Made by a program: the position numbers and the translations under genes. Below the pieces are notes generated by a model. That model did no database searches, was not told the DNA's origin, and was given only the letters and a program-made list of their open reading frames with translations. Below, in pieces: positions 1 to 9,638 of a DNA stretch of 64,000 nucleotides; the stretch's first letter is position 1; each line of letters begins with the position of its first letter. The DNA is taken from positions 2,366,001 through 2,430,000 of the forward strand of contig NZ_FSRS01000001.1 in assembly GCF_900142935.1 (NCBI RefSeq). The letters are read 5' to 3'. The stretch is from Rhodovulum sp. ES.010 (GTDB lineage: Bacteria > Pseudomonadota > Alphaproteobacteria > Rhodobacterales > Rhodobacteraceae).

Positions 1-1
1 C

Positions 2-106
2 CGCGCCGCGCCCGGACAGCCGATCGCGGTGGCGCCGGTCCCCGACCACGGCCTTGGACGGGCGATCAACGACCGGCTGCGCCGGGCCGCCGCACCGCGA
101 GACTGA
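2..106 (+). CDS. C-terminal end of an unidentified protein
   Basis: An open frame enters from the left edge and ends at a TGA at 104-106, giving about 34 residues that end in RRAAAPRD. The composition (Ala, Pro and Arg rich with a PVPDHGLGRAIND segment) looks like a real protein tail rather than random frame. Too little is present to name a family. It ends 3 bases before the convergent YqgE gene. Confidence 0.4.
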   Translation, partial: RAAPGQPIAVAPVPDHGLGRAINDRLRRAAAPRD

Positions 107-109
107 GAC

Positions 110-667
110 TCAGGCCCGCCCCGCTGCGGGCGACAGCATCAACGGGTCGATCCCGAGCGTGCCGAGCGCCCGCTCCCATTTGGTCGCATCGCTCTTGTCG
201 AAGACGAGGTCGGGCGCCGCATCGCAGGTGAGCCAGCCGTTCTCCTGGATCTCGCCCTCCAGCTGCCCCGGCCCCCAGCCGGCATAGCCAAGCGCCAGAA
301 GCGACTCGGCGGGGCCCTCGCCCCTGGCGATGTCCTCCAGGATATCCAGCGTCGCGGTCATGCCGAACCGGGTGTCGACCCGCAATGTCGTGTCGCTGCC
401 GGAATTGTAGTCGCCGCTGTGCAGGACGAACCCGCGCGCATGTTCCACCGGCCCGCCGAAATGCACCCGGATGTCGCGCGCGCCGGGGGCCTTTGGAATG
501 TCGAGCTGGTCGAGCAGGTCCGAGAAGGACAATTCCGCCATCGGCTTGTTGACGATCAGCCCCATCGCGCCCTCCTCGGAATAGGCACAGAGGAACACCA
601 CGCTCTTGTCGAAGCGCGGGTCGCCCATGCCTGGCATCGCGATCAGAAGCTTGCCGCCAAGTTGCAT
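110..667 (-). CDS. YqgE/AlgH family protein
   Basis: 185 residues, the usual length for the YqgE/AlgH (UPF0301) family. The start was set at the ATG opening [16 protein letters not shown], because this matches the family's normal N-terminus; an upstream extension would add low-complexity Arg/Ala sequence. Typical family segments are visible: a FDKSVVFLC strand near residue 20, a GLIVNKP segment near 40, and GGPVE plus [11 protein letters not shown] in the second half. The biochemical role of the family is not settled; the name AlgH comes from an alginate phenotype in Pseudomonas. It is divergent from a DsbD-like secreted protein gene starting 138 bases away. Confidence 0.88.
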   Translation of the reverse strand: MQLGGKLLIAMPGMGDPRFDKSVVFLCAYSEEGAMGLIVNKPMAELSFSDLLDQLDIPKAPGARDIRVHFGGPVEHARGFVLHSGDYNSGSDTTLRVDTRFGMTATLDILEDIARGEGPAESLLALGYAGWGPGQLEGEIQENGWLTCDAAPDLVFDKSDATKWERALGTLGIDPLMLSPAAGRA

Positions 668-804
668 TCTGCACCTTCCGCTTGTGCGTTCCCTTGACAA
701 TGTGGCGCGGGCCGGGCCCGCGCAAGGGCGCGCGGGCACTATTTTCGCGGCCCTCTCGCCCGAAAGTGATTTCCTGCCCGCGGCGGCATCCCTATCTTGG
801 CGGC

Positions 805-1617
805 ATGAGTTACACCCTGTTCCGTTCCCTGTGCGCCGCCGCGCTGCTTGCCGCCGCGGCGGTCCCGACCGCAAACGCCGACGCGCCGGAAGGCGTGATC
901 AGCGCCGAGTTCATTCCCGGCTGGCAAACCGACCGCGGCACCTACATGGCCGGTCTGCACCTGCGGCTGGCCCCCGGCTGGAAGACCTACTGGCGCGCGC
1001 CCGGCGATGCCGGCATTCCGCCCCGCTTCGACTGGGCGGGGTCGCGGAACATTGCGGGCGCAGAGCTGCACTGGCCGACGCCGCGGGTGTTCGTCTCGAA
1101 CGGGTTGCGGACGATCGGCTACGAGAACGACGTCGTGCTTCCGATCGAGATCACCCCGCAGGAGGCCGGCCGGCCGATGGACCTGCGCGGCCGGGTCGAA
1201 CTTGGGGTCTGCCAGGACATCTGCATGCCGCTGGAGCTCAGCCTGACGGGCCACCTGCCCGACGCGCCCCGCCCGGCGCCGATCCGCGCCGCCCTCGCCG
1301 ACCGGCCGATGAGCGCGGGCGAAGCGCAGGTGCGGGGCGTGCGCTGCGCCGTCGAGCCGATTTCGGACGGGCTGCGGCTGACCGCCGAGATCGACCTGCC
1401 CACGCTCGGGGGGCGCGAGGCGGCGGTGTTCGAACTGGCCGACCCGTCGATCTGGATCTCGGAGGCGGACATGACGCGTGACGGCGACCGCCTCGTTGCG
1501 CGCGCCGACCTGGTGCCGGTGAGCGGACAGCCCTTCGCGCTCGACCGCTCCACGGTGCGGATCACGCTTCTGGGGGAGAGCCGGGCCGTCGATATCCGCG
1601 GCTGCACGGGGCGCTGA
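805..1617 (+). CDS. Secreted DsbD N-terminal-domain-like protein
   Basis: 270 residues. A signal peptide (residues 1 to about 26, ending in ANADA) is followed by a domain like the periplasmic N-terminal domain of the thiol-disulfide reductase DsbD. The family segments [19 protein letters not shown] and [10 protein letters not shown] are present, and the CQDIC pair near residue 138 is in the place of the redox Cys of DsbD-alpha. There are no membrane helices or thioredoxin domain, so this is a stand-alone periplasmic domain. Its likely role is passing reducing equivalents in envelope thiol maintenance; that is inference from the family. Start chosen at the ATG that gives a clean signal peptide. 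Convergent with the RND permease gene. Confidence 0.8.
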   Translation: MSYTLFRSLCAAALLAAAAVPTANADAPEGVISAEFIPGWQTDRGTYMAGLHLRLAPGWKTYWRAPGDAGIPPRFDWAGSRNIAGAELHWPTPRVFVSNGLRTIGYENDVVLPIEITPQEAGRPMDLRGRVELGVCQDICMPLELSLTGHLPDAPRPAPIRAALADRPMSAGEAQVRGVRCAVEPISDGLRLTAEIDLPTLGGREAAVFELADPSIWISEADMTRDGDRLVARADLVPVSGQPFALDRSTVRITLLGESRAVDIRGCTGR

Positions 1618-1665
1618 CCGCCCCAGGGCCGCGCAAGTGCCGCGCCGGGACGTCCCGGAGAATTG

Positions 1666-4600
1666 TCACGCGCGGCGCGACCGGACCGCACCGCGCCGGC
1701 TGAACACGAGGGCAGCGACGGCGTAGACCAGGATCAGGAACACGCCCGACGCGGCGACGAAGAGCGCCAGGGCCACGCCCATGCCCGCCGCCTCGCCCAG
1801 CCCGGGCCAGATCGCGGCGAGCGCGCCCGACACGGTGCCCGTCACCATCGCCGCCCCCAGCGTCATCGCGAAGAGCACGCCGAGACCCAGCGCCGCGCCC
1901 CCTGCCACGACCGCCATGCCGCGCGCGCGGGAGGACACGCCGAAGGCATGGCGCACGGCCCGCACCTGCCGGCCGATATCGTGCTGCGCCGCCAGCAACG
2001 CCGGGACCACCAGCAGCACCAGCACCACGCCGAAGCCCAGCCCGTAGACCAGCGTGATGACGGTGGGTTTCAGGAACTGCGCCTGCTGCGAGGTTTCGAA
2101 CAGAAGCGGCGCAAGGCCCAGAACGGTCGTCAGCGTGGTCAGGATCACGGGCCGGAGCCGATCCGCCGCCGCATCCACGATGGCCGGCTCCAGCCCGCGC
2201 GTTTCGGCGTATTCGTCGACCGTGCTGACCAGGACGATCGAGTCGTTGATGATGATTCCCACCATCCCGATCAGGCCGACCACGGTGAACATCGACAGCG
2301 GCACGTCCCAGACCATGTGGCCGTAGATCGTGCCCACCAGCCCGAACGGGATGATCGCCATTACCACCGCGGGCCGCGTCCAGCTCGAGAAGATCCAGGC
2401 CAGCACCAGATAGATGCCCAGAAGGCAGAGGATCAGCCCGTCGCGCGCATCCGACAGGAATTCCCGCTCCTGCTCGGCCAGCCCCGACAGCCGCCAGGCG
2501 ACGCCCTTTTCGCTTTCGATCCGGGGCAGGATCACCTCGCGCAGCTCGTCCATGATCTCTTCGGCGCGGGCCGGATCGTCCTCGGACAGGTCGCCGCTGA
2601 CCGAGACGACTCTCAGGCCGTTCTCGCGCCGGACGGTCGAGAAGCCGGTGCGCTCTTCCACCGTCACGAGATCGGCCAGCGGCAGGTATTCGCCCGAGGG
2701 CGCGCGCAGGAGCGTGCGTTCGAGGAAATCCGACGTCAGCTCGCCCGCGGGCAGTTCCACGCGGATCGCCGAAGACCGCGGGCCGTCGGGGAAGGTGGCG
2801 GCCTCGATGCCGTTGAGCCGGTCGCGCAACACCCGCCCGAGGCTGTCGATGGTGAAGCCCAGCGCCGCGCCCTGGGGCGTGAGGTCGAGGATCAGTTCCT
2901 CCTTGTCGTAGGCCATGCTGTCCTCGAGCGCGGAGACCTCGCCATAGGGGGCGAGCGCGGTCTTCAGCGCCTCGGCCGCCGATTTCAGCGTGTCGGCCTC
3001 GGCGCCGTAGAACTGCACGTCGAGCGCGTCGCCGCCCGGCCCCGACCGCCAGCCGCGGAAACTGACCGTCTCGGCCTTCGGGTGCTGGCGGACCTCGTCC
3101 TGCAAGGCGGCCACGAACTGGAACGAGGAATAGGGCCGCAGGTCGGGGTCGATCAGCTCGATCGCGATGGACCCCAGGAGATCGACATCCTTGGTGTCCG
3201 CGCCCGACAGCCCGCGCCCGGTATTGCCGCCGATTTCGGCGATCACGTAGTCGACGGGGTTGCGGCCGTGTTCCTCTGCGTAGCGGTCGGCCACCGCCTC
3301 GGTCGCGCGCTGCATCTCGCGCATCATCTCCAGCGTGTCGGCGCGGGTGGCGCCCGGCAGCATCGCGAAATTGCCCGAGACGGAACTCTGCTCGGGCGCG
3401 TTGAAGAAGCGCCACGGGATGTCGCCGCGGATGAACAGCGCGACCTGGCCGGCCAGCAGCACCACGGTCAACGCCAGAACCGGGTAGCGCGCCCGGATCA
3501 CGAACCACATGAAGGGCCGGAACAGCCGCTCGCGCGTCCAGCGGAAGGCGCGGTTGAAGACGCGCGAGGGCAGGTCGTACCAGTGGTCTTTCGCCGAGTG
3601 CATCAGCGCGTGCGCCATGTGGTTCGGGAGGATCAGGAAGCACTCCACCAGCGAAGCGGTCAGCACCGCGATCACGGTGAAGGGGATGTCGGCGATCATG
3701 TGGCCGAACCGCCCGCCCACGGCGACCAGCGCGAAGAAGGCGATGATCGTGGTCAGGGTCGCGGAAAACACCGGCGCCGACATCCGCCGCGCGGCGTTCT
3801 CGGCGGCGGTCACCGGGTCCTCGCCCAGCTGGCGCGCCCGGAAATCGGCATGCTCGCCCACCACGATCGCGTCGTCGACCACGATGCCCAGCGTGATGAT
3901 CAGCGCGAAGAGCGAGATCATGTTGAGGGTGAGTCCCGCCACATACATCAGCGCGATGGTGGCCAGCATCGCGACGGGAATGCCGGCCGCGACCCAGAAG
4001 GCGGTGCGCGCGTTGAGAAACAGGAACAACAACGCCAGCACCAGACCCAGCCCCAGCAGCCCGTTGTCGAGCAGGATGTCGAGCCGGCCCGAGATGTATT
4101 CGGCGCGGGTGCGGATCAGGTCGACCGAGACGCCTTCGGGCAGGGTCGTCTCGAGATCGGCCACGACGCCCTCGACCCGGCGCTGCAACGCGATCGCGTC
4201 GCCCCGGTCGGACCGGTCCACCCGGATCGAGATCGCCGGGTCCTCGCCCACGAAATAGGTGCGCTCGCGGTCCACGCCCTCGACGCGCAATGTGGCGACG
4301 TCGCCGACGGTCAGCGCCGAGCCGTCCGGGTTCGAGCGCAGGACCAGCGCGGCGATCTGGTCGGCCGCGCGCGTCTCCACGCCGGTCCGCACCCGCGCGT
4401 TGCCGCCGCCCACGTCGCCGGCCGGGGCGGTGTCGACCTCGGCCGCGATCACCGCGGCGATCTCGGCCATGGTCACGTCGTGGCGGATGAGTTCCGCGGA
4501 CGGCACCTCTATGATGGTCTCGGGCGCGGCGAGCCCCCGTATGGTCGTGCGCGTCACGCCCTCGGCGAAGAGCCGCGCCACCAGTTCGTCGGCGAACCGG

Positions 4601-5079
4601 CCCAGCTGGTCCACCGCCACGGGCCCGGTGAGGACGATGTCGGTCACCCGGTCGCGCCAGGCGCCGCGGCGCACCTCGGGCTCCTCGGCCTCCTCGGGCA
4701 GTTCGGTGATCCCGTCGACGGCAGCCTGCACCTCGTCGGCGGCGCGGCCCATGTCCCAGCCGGGCTCGAAATCCAGCGTGATCGAGGCCCGCCCCTCGGT
4801 GGAGCGGGAGCCGGTCTCCTCGACCCCCTCCACCGCCATCAGCGCGGGTTCGAGAAGCTGGACGATCCCGGCATCGACATCCTCGGCCCCCGCCCCTTCC
4901 CAGACGACCGAGACGGTGACGTTGTCGATCACGATATCGGGGAAGAACTGCGCCCGCATCCGCGGCGCGGCGGCCAGGCCCAGCGCGATCAGTACGACCA
5001 GCAACAGGTTGGCGGCCGTGCGGTGGCGGGCGAAGTAGGACAGAACCCCGCCGGCGGCGCTGGGGATGCGGCGCGCCAC
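1666..5079 (-). CDS. RND efflux permease (AcrB/HAE1-type)
   Basis: 1137 residues of an inner-membrane resistance-nodulation-division pump. The N-terminal helix runs through HRTAANLLLVVLIALG, then a large periplasmic loop, then helices 2-6. TM4 carries the acidic GIVVDDAIVVGEH motif expected for proton coupling. The second half repeats the design (SEQFLSDARDGLIL-like loop, then GIIINDSIVLV). It is about 80-100 residues longer than typical AcrB-like proteins, because two extra hydrophobic segments follow the last conserved helix (residues about 1040-1125). Co-transcribed behind its adaptor with 3 bases between them. Substrate unknown; no outer-membrane factor is adjacent. Confidence 0.92.
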   Translation of the reverse strand: MARRIPSAAGGVLSYFARHRTAANLLLVVLIALGLAAAPRMRAQFFPDIVIDNVTVSVVWEGAGAEDVDAGIVQLLEPALMAVEGVEETGSRSTEGRASITLDFEPGWDMGRAADEVQAAVDGITELPEEAEEPEVRRGAWRDRVTDIVLTGPVAVDQLGRFADELVARLFAEGVTRTTIRGLAAPETIIEVPSAELIRHDVTMAEIAAVIAAEVDTAPAGDVGGGNARVRTGVETRAADQIAALVLRSNPDGSALTVGDVATLRVEGVDRERTYFVGEDPAISIRVDRSDRGDAIALQRRVEGVVADLETTLPEGVSVDLIRTRAEYISGRLDILLDNGLLGLGLVLALLFLFLNARTAFWVAAGIPVAMLATIALMYVAGLTLNMISLFALIITLGIVVDDAIVVGEHADFRARQLGEDPVTAAENAARRMSAPVFSATLTTIIAFFALVAVGGRFGHMIADIPFTVIAVLTASLVECFLILPNHMAHALMHSAKDHWYDLPSRVFNRAFRWTRERLFRPFMWFVIRARYPVLALTVVLLAGQVALFIRGDIPWRFFNAPEQSSVSGNFAMLPGATRADTLEMMREMQRATEAVADRYAEEHGRNPVDYVIAEIGGNTGRGLSGADTKDVDLLGSIAIELIDPDLRPYSSFQFVAALQDEVRQHPKAETVSFRGWRSGPGGDALDVQFYGAEADTLKSAAEALKTALAPYGEVSALEDSMAYDKEELILDLTPQGAALGFTIDSLGRVLRDRLNGIEAATFPDGPRSSAIRVELPAGELTSDFLERTLLRAPSGEYLPLADLVTVEERTGFSTVRRENGLRVVSVSGDLSEDDPARAEEIMDELREVILPRIESEKGVAWRLSGLAEQEREFLSDARDGLILCLLGIYLVLAWIFSSWTRPAVVMAIIPFGLVGTIYGHMVWDVPLSMFTVVGLIGMVGIIINDSIVLVSTVDEYAETRGLEPAIVDAAADRLRPVILTTLTTVLGLAPLLFETSQQAQFLKPTVITLVYGLGFGVVLVLLVVPALLAAQHDIGRQVRAVRHAFGVSSRARGMAVVAGGAALGLGVLFAMTLGAAMVTGTVSGALAAIWPGLGEAAGMGVALALFVAASGVFLILVYAVAALVFSRRGAVRSRRA

Positions 5080-5082
5080 GGC

Positions 5083-6537
5083 CTAGCCCCCCATCCGGGA
5101 TTCGATCCGCTCGACCATGCCGGCGGGCACGAGGTCCTGTTCCAGCTGGGCCCTGACCCGCGCCTTGGCCTCGCTGGGCATCATCGCGCTGCCCTCGATG
5201 AAGGCGATAAGGGCGGCCCGGCGCTCGGGCGTCAGCGCGACCATCTCAGGCGGCGCGGGCGCGGCATCCGCCTCGGGACGGATCGGGCGCACCTTGATGC
5301 CGGCGCCCAGAAGCGGTGTGCGTTCGGCCACCACCTCGCGCCCGGCAAGCCCCGCGGCCCGCACGATCACGTCGTCGCCCTGGCGCCGCAACAGTTCCAC
5401 CGGGGCGCTCTCCAGCCTGTCGTTCCCGGTCAGCACCAGCACCTCGGAGGCGGCGTTCAGCGCCGTCGACGGCAACCGCGCGACCCGGTCGAGCGCCGGC
5501 TCCTGCAACCGGACCGTCACGAAATCGCCCGGCCGGAAGCCGGGGGCCGCGTCGAGCCGGGCATAGAGCAGCCGGCCCACCTGCCCCTCGGCCACCGCGC
5601 CGCTTTCGCGGGTCAGCTCTCCCGACGCCTCGAGATCGGCACCGAACACGTCCAGCACGGCCGTCACCGGCATCGGCTGCATCGCGCCGTCCTGCAACAG
5701 CCGCGTGTATTGCCCGGTCGAGACGCGGAAGGCGACTTCCAGCGCGTCCGGGTCGATCAGGTCGGCCACCCGCTCGTTCGCCGAGACCAGCCCGCCCTCG
5801 ACCAGCGAGACGTCGCTGAGCACGCCGCCGAAGGCCGCGCGCAACTCGGTGTCGGCAAGGTCGCGCTCGGCCTCGGCCAGGGCGATGCGCGCGCGGGCCA
5901 ACGCGGTGCGGGCCGTGGCCAGCGCGGCCTCGGCCTGGGCGACGGACTGGCGGCGCGCGACCACCGCCTGGCTCGCGGCCGCCGCGGCGAACTCCGCCTC
6001 CTCCACCATGGCGTCGGTGCCGACCCCGCGGTCACGCAGGTCGCGCTGGCGGCCCAGGGCCTGCGCGCGCAACCGCGCCTGGTCTTCGGTCGCGACCAGT
6101 TCCTCGCGCGCCAACTCCAGCGTGCGTTCGGCATCGGCCAGGTCGGCCTCGGACTCCTCGAGGTCGGTTCGCGCGATGTCGAGCGCCCATCGCGCGTCGC
6201 TCGGGTCCACCCGCAGGATCACCTCGCCCGCCGCGACGCGCCCGCCTTCCTCGAACGCGGGGTGCAGCTCGACCACACGCCCGCCGGCCGCGGCGCGCAG
6301 TTCAAGCGTGCGGCGCGAGCGGACCTCGCCGAAGGCGGTCAGGACGGGAGCGATGGTCCGGGGCTCCACCCGCACGACATTGACCGAGAAGACCCGCTCC
6401 CGCGCCGGGCGCTCGCGCGGTTCGTCGGACAGACGCGCCTGGATCGCCGAGGTGACGGAATGGCCCGCATAGGCCAGCAGACCGGCAGTCACCGCCAGCA
6501 GGAACAGCCCGACGAGGCTCCGGCGGAGAAATCCCAT
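5083..6537 (-). CDS. RND periplasmic adaptor (membrane fusion protein)
   Basis: 484 residues. An N-terminal anchor helix (LVGLFLLAVTAGLLAYAGH) is followed by a beta/lipoyl half, a long alpha hairpin of Arg/Ala/Glu heptads (about residues 110-235), a second lipoyl half (ELRAAFGGVLSDVSLVEGG) and a beta-barrel region. This is the order expected of HlyD/AcrA adaptors, which bridge the RND pump to an outer-membrane channel. The start was placed at MGFLRRS because AAGGAAG sits 7 bases upstream of that ATG. First gene of a two-gene operon with the permease. Confidence 0.9.
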   Translation of the reverse strand: MGFLRRSLVGLFLLAVTAGLLAYAGHSVTSAIQARLSDEPRERPARERVFSVNVVRVEPRTIAPVLTAFGEVRSRRTLELRAAAGGRVVELHPAFEEGGRVAAGEVILRVDPSDARWALDIARTDLEESEADLADAERTLELAREELVATEDQARLRAQALGRQRDLRDRGVGTDAMVEEAEFAAAAASQAVVARRQSVAQAEAALATARTALARARIALAEAERDLADTELRAAFGGVLSDVSLVEGGLVSANERVADLIDPDALEVAFRVSTGQYTRLLQDGAMQPMPVTAVLDVFGADLEASGELTRESGAVAEGQVGRLLYARLDAAPGFRPGDFVTVRLQEPALDRVARLPSTALNAASEVLVLTGNDRLESAPVELLRRQGDDVIVRAAGLAGREVVAERTPLLGAGIKVRPIRPEADAAPAPPEMVALTPERRAALIAFIEGSAMMPSEAKARVRAQLEQDLVPAGMVERIESRMGG

Positions 6538-6639
6538 TTGCCAACTTCCTTTTCCGGCCGGGGAAACCGTCACGCGCGTCAATCACATAGTGGCCGGGCG
6601 CGCGGGCGCCAAGCCACTAATGCGTTACGCAGGATGCAG

Positions 6640-7182
6640 CTATTTCCGTCGCCGGTGTTCGTCGAGGCGGGGAAAGATCTCGACGAAGTTGCAGGGGCGG
6701 TGCCGGTAATCGAACTGGTGGACGAGGATCTCGTCCCAGGCATCCTTGCAGGCGCCGGGGCTGCCGGGCAGCGCGAAGAGGTAGGTGCCCCGGGCCACCC
6801 CGCCGGTCGCGCGGCTTTGCACCGCGGAGGTGCCGATCTTCTGCATCGAGACGATGGTAAAGACCGTGGCGAAGGCCTCGATCTCCTTTTCGTAGACGTC
6901 CCGGTGCGCGTCGACGGTGACGTCGCGCCCCGTGAGCCCGGTGCCGCCGGTGGAGATCACCACGTCGATCTCGGGGTCGGCGCACCACGCGCGCAACTGC
7001 TCGGCGATGGTCGGCCGCTCGTCGGGCACGATCCTGCGGTCGGCGACGACATGGCCCGCCCCTTCGATCCGGTCGACCAGGGTCTGGCCGGAGCGGTCCT
7101 CCTCGGGCGTGCGGGTATCGGACACGGTCAGCACCGCGACCCGGACGGGCACGAACGCCTTGGCCTCGTCGATCCCGCTCAC
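6640..7182 (-). CDS. moaB: Molybdenum cofactor biosynthesis protein B
   Basis: 180 residues. MoaB/MogA-fold protein that in the Moco pathway activates molybdopterin by adenylylation before molybdate insertion. Family motifs seen: VAVLTVSDTRTPEEDRSG near residue 15, ISTGGTGLTGRDVT near 78, and FALPGSPGACKDAWDEIL near 138. The start is a GTG whose bases overlap the TGA of the upstream phosphoesterase gene (GTGA), so the genes are translationally coupled. No better start exists in frame. Gene set with the window's other Moco genes, moaD and moaE at 18 kb. Confidence 0.9.
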   Translation of the reverse strand: MSGIDEAKAFVPVRVAVLTVSDTRTPEEDRSGQTLVDRIEGAGHVVADRRIVPDERPTIAEQLRAWCADPEIDVVISTGGTGLTGRDVTVDAHRDVYEKEIEAFATVFTIVSMQKIGTSAVQSRATGGVARGTYLFALPGSPGACKDAWDEILVHQFDYRHRPCNFVEIFPRLDEHRRRK

Positions 7183-7784
7183 GCCGCGCCCTCGATCTCG
7201 AACCAGTTGACCGAGGGGCCGAGATTCACCACGCGGGTCTCGCCGATCATGCCCGCCTTCCCCCAGCAGTCGTGGATGTGGCCACAAAGCGCGAGTTGCG
7301 GACGGCAGCGCTTGATGACCTCGCGGATCGCGACGGACCCCACCGACTGGCCCGTGGACGTGACATCGGCCACGCCCTTGGGCGGGGAGTGGACGACCAG
7401 CACGTCGGTCTTGACGCAACCGGCCATCAACTCTTCGGCCTCCGCCTCGGTCAGGTCGCAGGACCAGTCGCCGAACGGCGTGGGCGGCACACCGTAACCG
7501 AGGCCGAAGAACCGCACGCCGCCGATCTCGCAACCGTCGCCGTGCAGCACATGGGCGCCCCGGGGCGCGGCCAGTCGCAATTCCTCGTCGCTTTCACAAT
7601 TGCCGGGCACCATCACGAAGGGGCGGTCGATGCCCGACAGCATCTCCATGGCCTGGTCCAACCCCTCGCGGCGGTTGCAGAAATCGCCCGCGCCGATCAC
7701 CACGTCGGCCTCCGGCGCGGCGGCGACCAGTTGCGCGGCGGCGCGCCGCGAAAGGTGCAGGTCGGAAAAGGCGAGTATCTTCAT
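7179..7784 (-). CDS. Calcineurin-like metallophosphoesterase
   Basis: 201 residues with the dinuclear-metal phosphoesterase signature in order: FSDLHLS near residue 6 (D-x-H), GAGDFCN near 33 (GD), PGNCESD near 60 (GNC/D), VVHSPPKG near 128 and CGHIHD near 165 (GH-x-H). It is of the short YfcE-like architecture; the substrate cannot be read from sequence. AGGAG lies 5 bases before the ATG. The ATG overlaps the stop of the uracil-DNA glycosylase gene (ATGA) and the stop overlaps the GTG of moaB, so the three genes form one tight operon. Confidence 0.85.
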   Translation of the reverse strand: MKILAFSDLHLSRRAAAQLVAAAPEADVVIGAGDFCNRREGLDQAMEMLSGIDRPFVMVPGNCESDEELRLAAPRGAHVLHGDGCEIGGVRFFGLGYGVPPTPFGDWSCDLTEAEAEELMAGCVKTDVLVVHSPPKGVADVTSTGQSVGSVAIREVIKRCRPQLALCGHIHDCWGKAGMIGETRVVNLGPSVNWFEIEGAA

Positions 7785-8575
7785 GGGGTCTCCTTCAGGC
7801 GGGCCTGCAGCATCAGCAGATCGTGCCAGGCCTCGCGTTTCGCATGCGGGTTTCGAAGCAGGTAGGCGGGGTGGAACATCGGCAGCGCCGGGCGACCGAG
7901 CGCCTCGCCCCACTTGCCGCGCAGGCGCGTGATTCCCTTGCGGCCCAGAAGCGCGCCGCAGGAATGGTTGCCCATCAGCACCAGCACGTCCGGGTCCACC
8001 AGCGCCACGTGGCGTTCGACGAAGGGCAGCAGCATCGCCACCTCGTGGGGTTTCGGGTCGCGGTTCTGCGGCGGGCGCCAAGGCAGGATGTTGGTGATGT
8101 AGAGCGCCTTTTCGGCCGCCGGGGCCGCCCGGCCCATCCCGATGCAGTCGAACATCCGGTCCAGAAGCTGCCCGGCACGGCCGACGAAGGGCTTGCCCTG
8201 GATATCCTCATCGCGGCCCGGCGCCTCGCCGATCACCATGACGCGGGCCGCCGGGTTGCCGTCGGCGAAGACGAGGTTGCGCGCGCCCTTCTTCAGTTCG
8301 CAATGGGCGAAGTCGCCAAGCGCCGCGCGCAGCGCGTCGAGATCGCGGGCCGCGGAGGCCGCGGCGTGGGCGACCTCGACCGGGTCCACCTCGGGCGCGG
8401 GCGGCGGGAGGTCCGGGCGCGGCGGCGTCTGCGGCCCGGCGGCCGGCACGGCGGGGCGGGGCGGCTCGGCCTCGTAGCGGTTCACGGGCGTATCCCCGAT
8501 CGCCTCGGTCGCGCCGAGTTCGATCTGCCAGCGCAGCAGCGCCAGCGCCGTATGCCCGTCCAGTCCCGACTCCAT
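7781..8575 (-). CDS. Family 4 uracil-DNA glycosylase
   Basis: 264 residues. Removes uracil arising from cytosine deamination or misincorporation. The C-terminal two thirds carry the family 4 signature: HCELKKGARNLVFADGN (with a cluster Cys), the catalytic GEAPGRDEDIQGKPFVG segment near residue 130, NILPWRPPQNRDP, and HPAYLLRNPHAKR near the end. The N-terminal 95 residues are a Pro/Ala-rich extension often seen in alphaproteobacterial members. First gene of the operon with the phosphoesterase and moaB. Divergent from pyrB. Confidence 0.9.
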   Translation of the reverse strand: MESGLDGHTALALLRWQIELGATEAIGDTPVNRYEAEPPRPAVPAAGPQTPPRPDLPPPAPEVDPVEVAHAAASAARDLDALRAALGDFAHCELKKGARNLVFADGNPAARVMVIGEAPGRDEDIQGKPFVGRAGQLLDRMFDCIGMGRAAPAAEKALYITNILPWRPPQNRDPKPHEVAMLLPFVERHVALVDPDVLVLMGNHSCGALLGRKGITRLRGKWGEALGRPALPMFHPAYLLRNPHAKREAWHDLLMLQARLKETP

Positions 8576-8678
8576 GGCCAGAGGCTAGGCCGCGCCGCGG
8601 GCGGCGGCAATGGGCATCGGGTCCCTTGCCGGGCCCCGGCACGCTTCCTATAAGCGGGGCGATCATGTCGGAGGCCCC

Positions 8679-9638
8679 ATGACGTTCCGCTTGCGCCACC
8701 TGCTGGGCATCGAGCCGCTCGGTCCGGGCGATATCCGCGCCGTCCTCGACCTCGCCGACCAATATGTCGACCTCAGCCGCAGCACGACGAAGCATTCCGA
8801 TATCCTGGCCGGGCTGACCCAGATCAACATGTTCTTCGAGGCCTCCACCCGCACCCAGGCGAGCTTCGAGATCGCGGGCAAGCGCCTTGGCGCGGACGTG
8901 ATGAACATGGCGATGCAGGCGTCCAGCATCAAAAAGGGCGAGACGCTGATCGACACGGCGCTGACGCTGAACGCGATGCATCCCGACCTGCTGGTGGTGC
9001 GGCATCCGCAATCGGGGGCGGTGGATCTGCTGGCGCAAAAGGTCAATTGCGCGGTGCTGAACGCGGGCGACGGGCGGCACGAACACCCGACCCAGGCGCT
9101 TCTCGACGCGTTGACGATCCGGCGGGCCAAGGGGCGGCTGCACCGGCTGGTGGTGGCGATCTGCGGCGACATCGCGCATAGCCGCGTGGCCCGGTCGAAC
9201 ATTCAGCTGCTGGGCAAGATGGAGAACCGGGTGCGCCTGATCGGCCCGCCCACGCTGATCCCCGCGCGGGCCGCCGAGTTCGGGGTCGAGGTCTATGACG
9301 ACATGCGCGAGGGGCTGGCGGGCGCCGACGTGGTGGTGATGCTGCGCCTCCAGAAAGAGCGGATGGATGGAGGCTTCATCCCCTCGGAGCGCGAATACTA
9401 CCACCGCTTCGGGCTGGACGCCGAGAAGCTGGCCCATGCCAAGGACGACGCCATCGTGATGCATCCCGGGCCGATGAACCGCGGCGTGGAGATCGACGGC
9501 ACGCTGGCCGACGACATCAACCGATCCGTGATCCAGGAACAGGTCGAGATGGGGGTGGCGGTCAGGATGGCGGCGATGGACCTTCTGGCGCGGAACCTGC
9601 GCGCCGAACGCGCCGGGGAGGGCGGCGTCTATGTTTGA
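8679..9638 (+). CDS. pyrB: Aspartate carbamoyltransferase catalytic subunit
   Basis: 319 residues. Condenses carbamoyl phosphate with aspartate in de novo pyrimidine synthesis. The carbamoyl-phosphate site [13 protein letters not shown] is at residues 46-58, [13 protein letters not shown] near 130, and [11 protein letters not shown] near 260. Start at the ATG opening [14 protein letters not shown], which gives the normal N-terminus and has GGAGG 5-10 bases upstream. The end overlaps the next gene by 8 bases, and pyrB is followed by a dihydroorotase homologue, as in pyrB-pyrC' operons. Confidence 0.95.
   Translation: MTFRLRHLLGIEPLGPGDIRAVLDLADQYVDLSRSTTKHSDILAGLTQINMFFEASTRTQASFEIAGKRLGADVMNMAMQASSIKKGETLIDTALTLNAMHPDLLVVRHPQSGAVDLLAQKVNCAVLNAGDGRHEHPTQALLDALTIRRAKGRLHRLVVAICGDIAHSRVARSNIQLLGKMENRVRLIGPPTLIPARAAEFGVEVYDDMREGLAGADVVVMLRLQKERMDGGFIPSEREYYHRFGLDAEKLAHAKDDAIVMHPGPMNRGVEIDGTLADDINRSVIQEQVEMGVAVRMAAMDLLARNLRAERAGEGGVYV

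Noticed and set aside
1663..7497. A 1944-codon open frame on the plus strand across the RND operon and moaB
   Set aside because: It is antisense to three well-supported genes and its His/Arg/Gln-rich translation is the usual mirror of GC-rich coding DNA.
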